NCBI GenBank assembly: GCA_947503935.1 | Contig: CANNFR010000003.1 | Coordinates: 248,001-312,000, forward strand | Source of the DNA: an uncultured Paracoccaceae bacterium | Lineage (GTDB): Bacteria; Pseudomonadota; Alphaproteobacteria; Rhodobacterales; Rhodobacteraceae | Length of the DNA: 64,000 nucleotides | Reading direction: 5' to 3' | Shown here: positions 9,445 to 17,344 of the stretch, piece after piece | How positions within the stretch are numbered: the stretch's first letter is position 1 | How the letters are laid out: the number at the start of each line of letters is the position of its first letter | Translations under genes and position numbers: made by a program | The notes under the pieces: model-generated | What the model was told of the DNA's origin: nothing | Seen by the model: only the letters and a program-made list of their open reading frames with translations | Database searches by the model: none

Positions 9445-9684
9445 TTATTCCCAGTTCAGGATGCTGCGCACGCTGGCACCGGTTTCGCGGGCGCTTTCAC
9501 CGGCATTGATGGCGTCGGTCAGGGCCAGAACCTGGCGCTTGCTCAGGTTGTCGATATCGGCGCCATTGGCGTGAAAACGTACCTGGCTTTCGACGGTTGC
9601 GGGCAGCTCGGTGGCCGAGGTCATGGCGGAGGCGCCGGCGGCAGAGGCAAGGACGAGGGCAGTGGTCAGGATGAGGCGTTTCAT
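9445..9684 (-). CDS. Small secreted protein of unknown function (79 aa)
   Basis: A 79-residue protein with a clear signal peptide (MKRLILTTALVLASAAGASA). The mature part of about 59 residues contains SATELPATVESQVRFHANGA, DIDNLSKRQVLALTDAINAG and ends SILNWE. The open frame extends 55 codons further upstream, but ATG 9684 is chosen because it gives the signal peptide and has a GGGAAG SD. There is no Cys and no recognisable domain; a short helix pair is likely. It is isolated between the ftsH terminator and a 330-bp non-coding stretch. Confidence 0.7.
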   Translation of the reverse strand: MKRLILTTALVLASAAGASAMTSATELPATVESQVRFHANGADIDNLSKRQVLALTDAINAGESARETGASVRSILNWE

Positions 9685-10012
9685 GAGGTCTTCCCTTTCA
9701 AGTTGAGGCTTTCGGTTTTGGTCCGAACCTTGTCTGGCCCGGTGAGACAAGAATGCACATCGTCCACCAATCTGGGAAATCACACTGCGCTCGCGCCCGC
9801 TCACGGCGAATTTCCCGGGCAGGGGGATTGCCATGCTGCTGGCGGCCAAGGCGCAGGGTGTAACGTGGCAAGAAGCCTTGTAAATAAGGTGTTTTTGCGC
9901 CGCAGATTGTGTTTCAAGCGCTCACACACCGGAGATGGCGTTAGGGCCGAAATGGTGAAAACACCGAATGCTTATAGTATGTGCGATTTTGCACGGGCGT
10001 GGAATGCACTAA
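9685..10012. other. Intergenic region with no supported gene
   Basis: About 330 bp between the 79-aa secreted protein (minus strand) and the terminator of the PstS-OmpA fusion gene. It must hold the promoter of the 79-aa gene. A plus-strand open frame crosses it but has no family match, no SD and runs antisense into the secreted-protein gene, so I do not call it. I see no RNA gene or repeat. Confidence 0.5.
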
Positions 10013-10048
10013 AATACAGAGGCCCGAGGGCGAACCCTCGGGCCTCTG
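10013..10048 (-). terminator. Strong terminator of the PstS-OmpA fusion gene
   Basis: Perfect 14-bp inverted repeat CAGAGGCCCGAGGG (10017-10030) / CCCTCGGGCCTCTG (10035-10048) with a CGAA tetraloop. On the minus strand it is followed by TATTTTAG. It lies 30 bp past the stop codon of the minus-strand gene at 10079. Confidence 0.88.
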
Positions 10049-10078
10049 TTGCGATGCGATAACGGTCTTCGGGTACGC

Positions 10079-11881
10079 TTAGCGCACCCAGACCTCGACG
10101 CGGCGGTTGATGCGGCGGCCGTCGGCTTCGTCATTGCAGGCGACGGGAGACAGCTCTCCGTAGCCCAGTGAGCTGAAGCGGATGCCGTCGCGCACCTGAC
10201 CGGGGAGTTCAGCAGTCACCGCCCGCAAGACAGAGGCCGCGCGCCCCTCGGACAGATTGGCGTTCGCTTCAAAGGATCCGATCGAGTCAGTGAAGCCTAC
10301 GAAGACCACTTCGGTCGGCTGCGCGGCCGAGATGTAGTCGGCCACCCGCTGCACGTCGCTGCGGGCTCGCGTATCAAGCGCGCTTGATCCCAGGGCGAAG
10401 CGGAAAGTGGTCGACAGGCGGATCGACGACATCATCTCAACCAGGAAGGTGCGCAGGATGCCAAGCTCGTATTCATCCTGGGTCGAGCGGATGGTCTCCT
10501 GCATTTTCGTGCCCGCTTCGGTCTGGCCTTGTTCGATCACCGAAAGGTCGATGAAGCCCGCTTTTTGAACCAGATTGTCGATCTGTTCGCTGTCGAGAAA
10601 CCGCAGAAACGACAGGGCTTCGTCACTGACCTGGGCGCGGTTATAGGCGTAAAAGCGGCGGTTCAGCAGATATTCCTCGTTCTTGATCGTGAATGGCGAG
10701 GCGGCGGTGATGATACCGCAGGTGCCTTCTACCGGGACCGCGCGGGTCCCACGCTGGTTGGTGTAGGGCACGACACCGATCCCGTTCGGGTCAGCCGCGA
10801 CCTTCGAGGTCAGCTCGCGCATCGTCTGAACGATCGTCGCATCCTCGCTGAGTTCCTCGTCCGCCGGCTCTAGGATCATTTCTTCGATGTAATGGAAGGC
10901 GGCGTTGCCTTCATCGAACGAGTAGACGTTGATCGGGGCATCCGCGCCGCCCACTTCTGACCAATTGGTGATCTCGCCCGAAAAGATCTCGGGGATCTGG
11001 TCGATATTCAGCTTTTCAATGGGATTGCCGGGCGCAACGGCGATCACAACGCCTTCCACCGCGATGACCCGCTCCTGCCCTTGATCGGTGATGGTGCCAC
11101 CGCCGCCGCGCGCAACTTCCTCAACCAATTCGTCTTCGGCAGGTTCGTCGAGAAAGATGATCTCGACCTCGCCCTCGGCCAGATTTTCGGCCGCGTCTTC
11201 CTCTTCCTCGATGATCACGGCATAGGCGTGGGTGATCTCGCCCTCATCCTCGTCCTCGAAGAGGATGCTGATCAGGTCGCTTTCCTCGTCATCATCATCG
11301 TCATCCCCATCGGCGCGATCCTGATCGTCGTCATCATCGTCTTCGCGGGGCCCGCCGGGCAGGGGGCGGCCGATATCCTCGGGCAAGGGTTGGCCCGCGC
11401 TATCCACGGCCCTGGCGTTGGCATCGTATTCCTCGATGGCGATGCCTTCCGCGATCACCGGCAACAGCTGATCGGCGATACCGGCCGAGGCCGAGATGCG
11501 CAGCGTGTATTCGTAGGCGTCATCATCGTCATCATCATCGTCGTCGTCATCTGCGTCGGCGACCCGATTGTCGTCATCGTCGTCATCCGCGTCGGTTGCG
11601 ACATCATTGCCGGGGCAGGCCGCGCCCTCGCAAATGACCTGATTGGTCCGAAACGTCATCACGCCGATTGCGGTGTTGATCACGATGGTTTCCCGATCCG
11701 CTTCAACCAGATCGCCGCTGATGCGAGACTGCCCATCGCGGGAGGTCAGTGTCACCACATCAGCCAAGGCGGTGGAGGCAAGAAGCGTCGTTGCCAATGC
11801 CGCGATCGTGCCGCTGCGGGCCAGACCTGACAGATTTGGCCAAAGCGCTTGCGCCAAACCGCGCCCAGACATCTCACTCAT
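10079..11881 (-). CDS. Phosphate-binding-like domain fused to OmpA domain, with poly-Asp inserts
   Basis: 600 residues: signal sequence (about 20-40, ending STALA), a first segment with RDGQSRISGDLVEADRETIV, two extreme acidic runs (about 98-121 and 181-200, mostly Asp), a PstS-like substrate-binding core (about 215-440) and a C-terminal OmpA domain (about 475-600, VVFVGFTDSIGSFEANANLS, then NRRVEVWVR). The core keeps the PstS motif IFSGEITNW. The acidic runs are coded by GAT/GAC repeats and fall inside the first lobe of the binding fold. Predicted role: a periplasmic protein that binds phosphate or another anion, anchored to peptidoglycan. The acidic inserts could bind Ca2+ or other cations (inference). 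ATG 11881 follows GAGGGG by 7 nt; GTG 11884 is the alternative. Confidence 0.8.
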   Translation of the reverse strand: MSEMSGRGLAQALWPNLSGLARSGTIAALATTLLASTALADVVTLTSRDGQSRISGDLVEADRETIVINTAIGVMTFRTNQVICEGAACPGNDVATDADDDDDDNRVADADDDDDDDDDDDAYEYTLRISASAGIADQLLPVIAEGIAIEEYDANARAVDSAGQPLPEDIGRPLPGGPREDDDDDDQDRADGDDDDDDEESDLISILFEDEDEGEITHAYAVIIEEEEDAAENLAEGEVEIIFLDEPAEDELVEEVARGGGGTITDQGQERVIAVEGVVIAVAPGNPIEKLNIDQIPEIFSGEITNWSEVGGADAPINVYSFDEGNAAFHYIEEMILEPADEELSEDATIVQTMRELTSKVAADPNGIGVVPYTNQRGTRAVPVEGTCGIITAASPFTIKNEEYLLNRRFYAYNRAQVSDEALSFLRFLDSEQIDNLVQKAGFIDLSVIEQGQTEAGTKMQETIRSTQDEYELGILRTFLVEMMSSIRLSTTFRFALGSSALDTRARSDVQRVADYISAAQPTEVVFVGFTDSIGSFEANANLSEGRAASVLRAVTAELPGQVRDGIRFSSLGYGELSPVACNDEADGRRINRRVEVWVR

Positions 11882-11973
11882 CACGTTACCCCTCGGTCGT
11901 CTTTTTACTGACGCCTGCCGCTCGCGGGCCGCAGACTCACTTGTGCGATACAGATGCTAATCCAGTTGATGAC

Positions 11974-11994
11974 CACAATTGCAGCAAAATTGTG
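11974..11994. repeat. Inverted repeat, operator-like
   Basis: CACAATT (11974-11980), 7-nt spacer, AATTGTG (11988-11994); both arms are perfect. It lies about 93 bp upstream of the PstS-OmpA fusion start. A T-rich run follows on the plus strand, so a weak terminator is an alternative, but the stem is AT-rich and an operator seems more likely. Confidence 0.45.
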
Positions 11995-12147
11995 CCCAAT
12001 TTTTTCGCGTGGGGCAAATTTGACGATTTCGTTGAATTCCCGCGATTTTTTGGCCGAGCGGACATGCCAATAGGTTGAATTGCCACAAGCGATGAACGTC
12101 TGGCGTGTGCACCCGCTTTCACCGGCATCCTTGCCGGCCCTGCGGGA

Positions 12148-12161
12148 CCGGCTGCAGCCGG
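12148..12161. repeat. 14-bp perfect palindrome CCGGCTGCAGCCGG
   Basis: Perfect palindrome followed by AAAAATGGAATTAAAT, about 200 bp upstream of ppsA. It could be a binding site or the tip of a hairpin with the neighbouring CCGGC/GCCGG arms (12122-12136). No function can be assigned from the sequence. Confidence 0.4.
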
Positions 12162-12270
12162 AAAAATGGAATTAAATCAAAATTTTAACAGTGGACCGCC
12201 ATGATCCGAGGTGAGTCGCGCGGCGGGCCATGCCAGCAGGGCGCGCCGAAATCCGGCGTATTTTCGAAGA

Positions 12271-12354
12271 TTTGCTGCTGTTCTGGTCTGCCTTTGACGC
12301 AGGTCAACGTGGGGTCTGTGCGTTGCCCGCATGATCCGCCCGAACAGCAGCAAA
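12271..12354 (+). promoter_or_regulatory. Long-range 13-bp inverted repeat in the ppsA leader
   Basis: TTTGCTGCTGTTC (12271-12283) and its exact reverse complement GAACAGCAGCAAA (12342-12354) are separated by 58 nt. The right arm ends directly at the GGGG Shine-Dalgarno of ppsA (12355-12358; ATG at 12365). If transcribed, the two arms could pair and affect ribosome access; as DNA they could be a pair of half-sites. Confidence 0.55.
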
Positions 12355-12364
12355 GGGGCGCGCG

Positions 12365-14749
12365 ATGGCTGACGATACGCGGAATGTGATCTGGTTCGAA
12401 AAACTCGCACGGGGCGATGTGGCGCTGGTGGGGGGTAAGAATTCCTCGCTGGGCGAGATGGTGGCGCAATTGTCGGGCTTGGGCATCCGCGTGCCGCCGG
12501 GCTTTGCCACGACATCGGACGCGTACCGCGCCTATCTGAAGGCCAACACGCTGGACCAGTTGATCGCCGACCATATGGAAGATCTGCGCCAGCACCGCAT
12601 CACCTTGCAGCAGGCGGGCGCGCGGGTCCGCGCCGCGATTGCCGAAGGCGAGTTCCCCGAGGATACGCGCGCCGCCATCGTCCGCGCTTATGCAGAGCTG
12701 GGCGAGCGGGCCGGGATCAAGGACCTGCCCGTCGCCGTACGCTCATCCGCCACGGCTGAGGACCTGCCCGATGCCAGCTTCGCAGGCCAGCAGGAGACGT
12801 TCCTGAACATCCGGGGCGAGGCGGCTTTGCTGGCGGCTTGCCGGCGCTGTTATGCCTCGCTTTTCACCGACCGGGCGATCACCTATCGCGAGCTTCAGGG
12901 CTTCTCGCACGAGCAGGTCGCGCTTTCCATCGGTGTGCAGCAGATGGTGCGGTCCGATATCTCAGGCTCGGGCGTGATGTTCTCGATCGACACGGAATCG
13001 GGCTTTGACAAGGTGGTGCTGATCAACGGCGCCTGGGGCCTGGGCGAAAACGTGGTGCAGGGCGCGGTGACGCCTGACGAATACCAGGTGTTCAAGCCCT
13101 TCCTCGACAAGCCGGGCCTGACCCCGATCGTGGAAAAGAAGCTGGGCGCGAAAGAGATCAAGATGATCTATGCCAGCGGTGCGGGCGGCCCGGTCAAGAA
13201 CGTGCCGACGTCAAAGGCCGAGCGGGGGGCGTTTGTCCTGTCGGATGACGAGATCCTCGATCTGGCCCGGCAGGCCGCAACCATCGAAAAGCATTATGGC
13301 CAGCCGATGGACATGGAATGGGCCAAGGATGGCGAGAATGGCTTGCTCTATATCGTGCAGGCCCGGCCTGAAACGGTGCAGTCGCGCATCAAGGCGGGGG
13401 CGTTTCGCAACTTTACCGTCAAGAATGGCGGCAAGAAGATCCTCAGCGGATTGTCGGTGGGCGCGCAGGTGGCGACCGGTAAGGTCTGCCTGATCGAGCA
13501 TGCCTCGGATATCGACAAATTCGTCGACGGCTCTATCCTGGTGACCGGCACGACCGACCCCGACTGGGTGCCGATCATGAAGAAGGCCTCGGCCATCGTC
13601 ACCGATCATGGTGGCCGGACCAGCCACGCCGCCATCGTCAGCCGCGAGTTGGGCCTGCCCGCCATCGTCGGCACCGGCACCGCAACCCATATGCTGCATG
13701 ATGAGCAGGAGATCACGGTGGATTGCACCGGGGGCGACGAGGGCGCGGTGCTGGAGGGGATCGCCGAATTCGAGGTCGAAGAGCTGTCGGTCGCCGACAT
13801 CCCAGAGACCAAGACGAAGGTCATGCTGAACCTCGCCAACCCGTCCGCGGCCGCACGCTGGTGGCGGCTGCCGGCGGCTGGCGTGGGGCTGGCGCGGATG
13901 GAATTCGTGGTGATGAACGCGATCAAGGCCCATCCTCTTGCGCTGACCCGGTTCGACCAGCTGAAAGACGAGGCCGCGAAGGCCGAGATCGAGGCGCTGA
14001 CGGCGGGCTATGACAGCAAGCCCGACTATTTCGTCGATCACCTCGCCATGGGCCTCAGCCGCATCGCGGCGTTCTGCCATCCGAACCCGGTGATCGTGCG
14101 GATGTCCGACTTCAAATCGAACGAGTATGCCGAGCTTCTGGGCGGCCGCCAGTTCGAGCCGCATGAGGAAAACCCGATGATCGGTTTCCGCGGCGCCTCG
14201 CGCTACTACTCGCCCGATTACAAGGACGGCTTCGCGCTGGAATGCCGCGCGATCCGCAAGCTGCGCGAAGAGATGGGCTTCGACAATGTCGTGGTGATGA
14301 TCCCGTTCTGCCGAACCCCCGGCGAAGCCGACCGCGTGCTGGAGGTAATGAAGGAGGCGGGGCTTGAGCGCGGCAAGAACGGCCTGCAGGTCTATGTGAT
14401 GTGCGAGGTGCCGTCGAATGTGATCCTGGCCGAAGCCTTTGCGGACCGCTTCGACGGCTTCTCCATCGGCTCGAACGACCTGACCCAGCTAACCCTGGGC
14501 ATCGACCGCGATTCCGACGCTTTGGCGGACCTCTTCCGTGAGGACGATCCTGCCGTGCTCTGGATGATCGAAAGCATCATCAAGCGGGCCCATGCCAAAG
14601 GCTGCAAGGTGGGCCTCTGCGGTCAAGCGCCCTCGAACGACCCGGCCTTCGCGCGGCACCTTGTGGAGTGGGGGATCGACTCGATCTCGGTCACGCCGGA
14701 TGCGTTTCTGGCCGTCAAACGGCATGTATCCGAGGCGGAGGGCGCGTGA
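12365..14749 (+). CDS. ppsA: Phosphoenolpyruvate synthase (pyruvate, water dikinase)
   Basis: 794 residues, the normal length for PpsA. It converts pyruvate + ATP + H2O to PEP + AMP + Pi for gluconeogenesis. The N-terminal ATP-grasp nucleotide domain has VGGKNSSLGEM, VRSSATAEDLPDASFAGQQE and MEWAKDGENG. The phosphohistidine domain has GGRTSHAAIVSRELGLPAI, with catalytic His421. The C-terminal PEP/pyruvate barrel has GFRGASRY, FSIGSNDLTQLTLGIDRD and the catalytic Cys in GLCGQAPSN. It is monocistronic with a structured leader. The long leader suggests post-transcriptional or carbon-source control, but no regulator is encoded next to it. Confidence 0.97.
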   Translation: MADDTRNVIWFEKLARGDVALVGGKNSSLGEMVAQLSGLGIRVPPGFATTSDAYRAYLKANTLDQLIADHMEDLRQHRITLQQAGARVRAAIAEGEFPEDTRAAIVRAYAELGERAGIKDLPVAVRSSATAEDLPDASFAGQQETFLNIRGEAALLAACRRCYASLFTDRAITYRELQGFSHEQVALSIGVQQMVRSDISGSGVMFSIDTESGFDKVVLINGAWGLGENVVQGAVTPDEYQVFKPFLDKPGLTPIVEKKLGAKEIKMIYASGAGGPVKNVPTSKAERGAFVLSDDEILDLARQAATIEKHYGQPMDMEWAKDGENGLLYIVQARPETVQSRIKAGAFRNFTVKNGGKKILSGLSVGAQVATGKVCLIEHASDIDKFVDGSILVTGTTDPDWVPIMKKASAIVTDHGGRTSHAAIVSRELGLPAIVGTGTATHMLHDEQEITVDCTGGDEGAVLEGIAEFEVEELSVADIPETKTKVMLNLANPSAAARWWRLPAAGVGLARMEFVVMNAIKAHPLALTRFDQLKDEAAKAEIEALTAGYDSKPDYFVDHLAMGLSRIAAFCHPNPVIVRMSDFKSNEYAELLGGRQFEPHEENPMIGFRGASRYYSPDYKDGFALECRAIRKLREEMGFDNVVVMIPFCRTPGEADRVLEVMKEAGLERGKNGLQVYVMCEVPSNVILAEAFADRFDGFSIGSNDLTQLTLGIDRDSDALADLFREDDPAVLWMIESIIKRAHAKGCKVGLCGQAPSNDPAFARHLVEWGIDSISVTPDAFLAVKRHVSEAEGA

Positions 14750-14783
14750 TCCGGCGTTGTAGACGTGAGAAGAGCAGCGCGAA

Positions 14784-14818
14784 GCCCCGGTTCAGTCAGT
14801 TCCGCCCTGATCCGGGGC
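14784..14818. terminator. Inverted repeat between convergent ppsA and membrane-protein genes
   Basis: GCCCCGGTTCAG (14784-14795) pairs with CTGATCCGGGGC (14807-14818) with one mismatch. It overlaps the 3' end of the minus-strand membrane-protein gene and lies 35 bp beyond the ppsA stop. There is no T-run on either strand, so Rho-independent termination is uncertain. Confidence 0.4.
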
Positions 14819-15649
14819 CTGCGGGCCCAGGGCCCGATAAAATTCGGTGAGAATCCCGATCGTCAGGAAGACGGAAAAGGCGATCAGCATACCTGTGAAA
14901 ACGGGGAAAACGATACGTGCAAGTTCATGTGTCTGGGCGTCCATGACTTCAAACACGGCGTTCGCCAGAATTCGCGCGCCGAAGTGCACCACAAGTGCTG
15001 CGATCACGATGTGATGGATATTCTTCAGGCCCGCAATGAATGCCTTGCGAAAGGGCCATGGCCGCCCAATGGCATAGGCGGGTAGAAAAAGCCCGAACAA
15101 AACAGCGAAGATCTGCATCAGGATTTCCCGCAAATCAAACATGAGGAAGGTGGCCAGCAGAAAAAGCCAAGAGGGCCTGTCGGCCGACATTAGCGTTGGG
15201 CTAATCGTTATATTGTATTGGATGGAAATCGCCAGACTGCCGCCTACTGTGACACTCGTGACAAGAAGCAGGCGCCAGTAAAAGCCCCAGAAAGGCTGAT
15301 CCTGAAGCACGGCCCATTTTGTCTTACGCAAGGGCTGCAGCAGCGTTCGATGCCAAGCGATCGCTACGATGGCCGTGAAGAAGATAATTGGAATCAATAC
15401 GATGATTGCGATTGCAATGAGCGATAAATAGTTCATGCCGAAGTTGGGCAGCATGTGGATAACGGAGCTGCTGACAAGACGCGCATATGCGAAGCTGGCC
15501 GGTACATAGAACACGCCAAGCAAGGCAAAGATCAAAAAGTTTTGCCCGATCCCCCTGATCGCGCGCCAAATGACTTTCAGACCGAGCATAGTGTCTTTGT
15601 CCAATACGGGCACGCCAGGTCGAGGCTGCCAAGTCAGCGCACCTGACAT
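14792..15649 (-). CDS. Polytopic membrane protein of unknown function
   Basis: 285 residues with about six hydrophobic spans (near 38-57, 74-99, 128-145, 164-196, 212-234 and 245-268). Between them are short basic loops such as WHRTLLQPLRKTKWAVL and GRPWPFRKAFIAGLKN. Placement of basic loops suggests an integral inner-membrane protein. I recognise no catalytic motif; the layout recalls uncharacterised Rhodobacteraceae membrane proteins. ATG 15649 is used, but a second in-frame ATG at 15589 also fits, and neither has a good SD. It converges on ppsA. Confidence 0.65.
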   Translation of the reverse strand: MSGALTWQPRPGVPVLDKDTMLGLKVIWRAIRGIGQNFLIFALLGVFYVPASFAYARLVSSSVIHMLPNFGMNYLSLIAIAIIVLIPIIFFTAIVAIAWHRTLLQPLRKTKWAVLQDQPFWGFYWRLLLVTSVTVGGSLAISIQYNITISPTLMSADRPSWLFLLATFLMFDLREILMQIFAVLFGLFLPAYAIGRPWPFRKAFIAGLKNIHHIVIAALVVHFGARILANAVFEVMDAQTHELARIVFPVFTGMLIAFSVFLTIGILTEFYRALGPQAPDQGGTD

Positions 15650-15753
15650 CTTGGTTCGATATTTGTCAATCGAACGGCGCGCCGCTGATTTGGTCCGTCG
15701 GGTGCTTTGTGATACGAAAGGTAGGCCAAATTGACACAGTGAGAGATAGAAAG

Positions 15754-16206
15754 ATGCATCTTTTCAAGGCTTTTGCGCTATCCCTTTTACCCGCAACCGC
15801 GCTGGCCGCTCCGAAGGTCGAGGACTGCTATCTTGATATCCGTGCCACCGAGGGCGGGCAGGTGACGGTTTATTCCGATGGTGGAGAGATCCGGCATGTC
15901 GTAGCCGACGCTTTGGGCGAAACCGGGCGGTTTTCGATGGCGGTGACGCCGATGGCTGACGGGGACGCCATTCTGGATTTCTCGCTCTACCGCTATTCGC
16001 GCCATATTGCGGTGGATGAGGGCCCGTTCGTCGTGGAACTGGTCGAAACCCGGCGGGCGATCGTTCTGGGCGGCGGTATCTGCGAGACGGAAGAATGCTT
16101 TCCCGGCAGCGGGGAAATCACGCGGGACGACGCGCAGGCTTTCTACGGCGAGTACCTGGAAGCTTTTCCGAACCGCAGCGACTGCCGCACGCGGTTTCAG
16201 TTCTAA
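15754..16206 (+). CDS. Secreted protein of unknown function (150 aa)
   Basis: 150 residues. A signal peptide (MHLFKAFALSLLPATALA) is followed by a beta-rich mature domain with three or four Cys (VEDCYLDIRATEGG, GGGICETEECFPGSG, NRSDCRTRFQF). The paired cysteines suggest a disulfide-stabilised periplasmic or exported protein. ATG 15754 is preferred to an upstream in-frame start because it begins the signal peptide. No family is recognised. It converges with the TRAP transporter operon, with a hairpin between them. Confidence 0.65.
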   Translation: MHLFKAFALSLLPATALAAPKVEDCYLDIRATEGGQVTVYSDGGEIRHVVADALGETGRFSMAVTPMADGDAILDFSLYRYSRHIAVDEGPFVVELVETRRAIVLGGGICETEECFPGSGEITRDDAQAFYGEYLEAFPNRSDCRTRFQF

Positions 16207-16209
16207 GCG

Positions 16210-16237
16210 GTGGGCGCCGGGTTGGCCCGGCACCCAC
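16210..16237. terminator. Hairpin between convergent genes
   Basis: GTGGGCGCCGGG (16210-16221), loop TTGG, CCCGGCACCCAC (16226-16237): 11 of 12 pairs match. It sits 3 bp after the plus-strand stop and 9 bp before the end of dctP. No T-run follows, so it is only a probable bidirectional terminator. Confidence 0.6.
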
Positions 16238-16245
16238 ATTCAAGA

Positions 16246-17304
16246 TCAGTTCAGGTCGGCGGCGCGGGCGGCGTCAACCTCGGCCTGGGCGTCGGCCACG
16301 GCCGCCTCGAAGGCTTCGAAGATTTCCGGGCCGCGGGTGACGTTGGCCTGGAACCACTCGAAGACCGGGGCGGCGGCCTCTTTGAACGCGGCCTTCTCCT
16401 CGGGCGTCGGCACGTAGATATTGCCGCCGCCGGCCACGAAGTCTTCATAGGCCTGGATCGATTTGCGCTTGGGGCTGGCGAAGGTGGCCTGCTGCAGCGC
16501 CGAGAACCCGTCGACCACGACCTGCTTCAGATCGTCGGGAAGGTCCATGAACCGTTCATTCCCCATCCACCAGAAGGCGCCCATATAGCTGTGACCATCC
16601 AGTGTGATGTATTGCAGGCCGGCCTCGGGGAACTTCATGCCCATGATGTCGGTGATGCCGTTGGCGGTGCCCTCAACCACACCCGTTTGCAGCGAGGTGA
16701 ACAGTTCAGGCCACGGGATCGGGGTGGGCGAGGCGCCAAGCGCCGTCACCAGCTCCTGCGGTAGCTCGGCAGGCACGCTGCGCAGCTTCAGGCCCGCCAG
16801 ATCGCCCGGGCCCTGCACCACACGCTCGGTATTGGCGAAGTTGCGCCAGCCGCCGGTATTGCCGACCGTCATCAGACGGATCGCCCCACCGGAATCCTCC
16901 AGCGCCATGTCGCGCATCGTGCGGACGAAATCGCCGGTCAGGACGGCTTCGGCCACGCGGTCATCCGACATGAGGTAAGGCAGGTCAAGCACCTGAATAT
17001 AGGGGAAAAGGTTCGAGGCACCGCCCGAGGTCGAAATGTAGATGTCGATCGAGCCATCGGCCACGCCTTGCAGGCATTCCTCGCCCGTGGCGCAGAGCTG
17101 GGTGCCCATGAAGATCTCAACCGCGACGCGGCCGTTCGAGGCATTTTCGACATAGTTCTTGAAGACGACGAGACCGTCATAATCCTCGTCATTCTCGTTA
17201 GATTGGGCCGTGGCGCGCAAGGTGATCTCCTGCGCCATCGTCAGGGCTGTCGAGCCCATCAGAATGGACGCCGCCATCAGCGCCGTCAGGGTTGTCTTGA
17301 GCAT
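16246..17304 (-). CDS. TRAP transporter solute-binding protein DctP family
   Basis: 352 residues: a signal peptide (MLKTTLTALMAASILMGSTA) and a DctP-type binding fold. Typical segments are VDLPYL-like LDLPYLMSDDRVAEAV, WRNFANTERVVQGPGDLAGLKLR (whose Arg normally salt-bridges the anionic group of the ligand) and LQTGVVEGTANG. Start 17304 has a GGAGG SD; the frame extends further upstream without one. It is last in the minus-strand operon monooxygenase-aldo/keto reductase-flavin reductase-dctQ-dctM-dctP. This suggests import of the monooxygenase substrate, inferred to be an organosulfonate such as sulfoquinovose or a glycoside of it. Confidence 0.9.
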   Translation of the reverse strand: MLKTTLTALMAASILMGSTALTMAQEITLRATAQSNENDEDYDGLVVFKNYVENASNGRVAVEIFMGTQLCATGEECLQGVADGSIDIYISTSGGASNLFPYIQVLDLPYLMSDDRVAEAVLTGDFVRTMRDMALEDSGGAIRLMTVGNTGGWRNFANTERVVQGPGDLAGLKLRSVPAELPQELVTALGASPTPIPWPELFTSLQTGVVEGTANGITDIMGMKFPEAGLQYITLDGHSYMGAFWWMGNERFMDLPDDLKQVVVDGFSALQQATFASPKRKSIQAYEDFVAGGGNIYVPTPEEKAAFKEAAAPVFEWFQANVTRGPEIFEAFEAAVADAQAEVDAARAADLN

Positions 17305-17344
17305 GTTATTACCTCCCATTTTCAGGTTCTCTCTCAAGTCTAGG

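Larger units (their letters stand above)
11882..12364. other. Divergent regulatory region between PstS-OmpA gene and ppsA
   Basis: A 483-bp non-coding stretch, AT-rich in its first half (about 11960-12090). It holds three inverted repeats annotated separately (11974, 12148 and 12271-12354) and must contain promoters for both flanking genes. No protein-coding frame with an SD or family match was found. Confidence 0.7.

Noticed and set aside
9571-10062. 163-codon plus-strand frame downstream of ftsH
   Set aside because: No SD, no domain, antisense to the 79-aa secreted-protein gene and running through a terminator.
11281-11600. Poly-Asp regions considered as RTX calcium-binding repeats
   Set aside because: RTX needs Gly-Gly-x-Gly-x-Asp nonapeptides, which are absent; these are plain Asp runs.
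11081-11830. Plus-strand frame with hydrophobic Val/Ile runs opposite the PstS-OmpA gene
   Set aside because: The Val/Ile runs are the complement of the GAT/GAC repeats coding poly-Asp, so they look like membrane helices only by chance.
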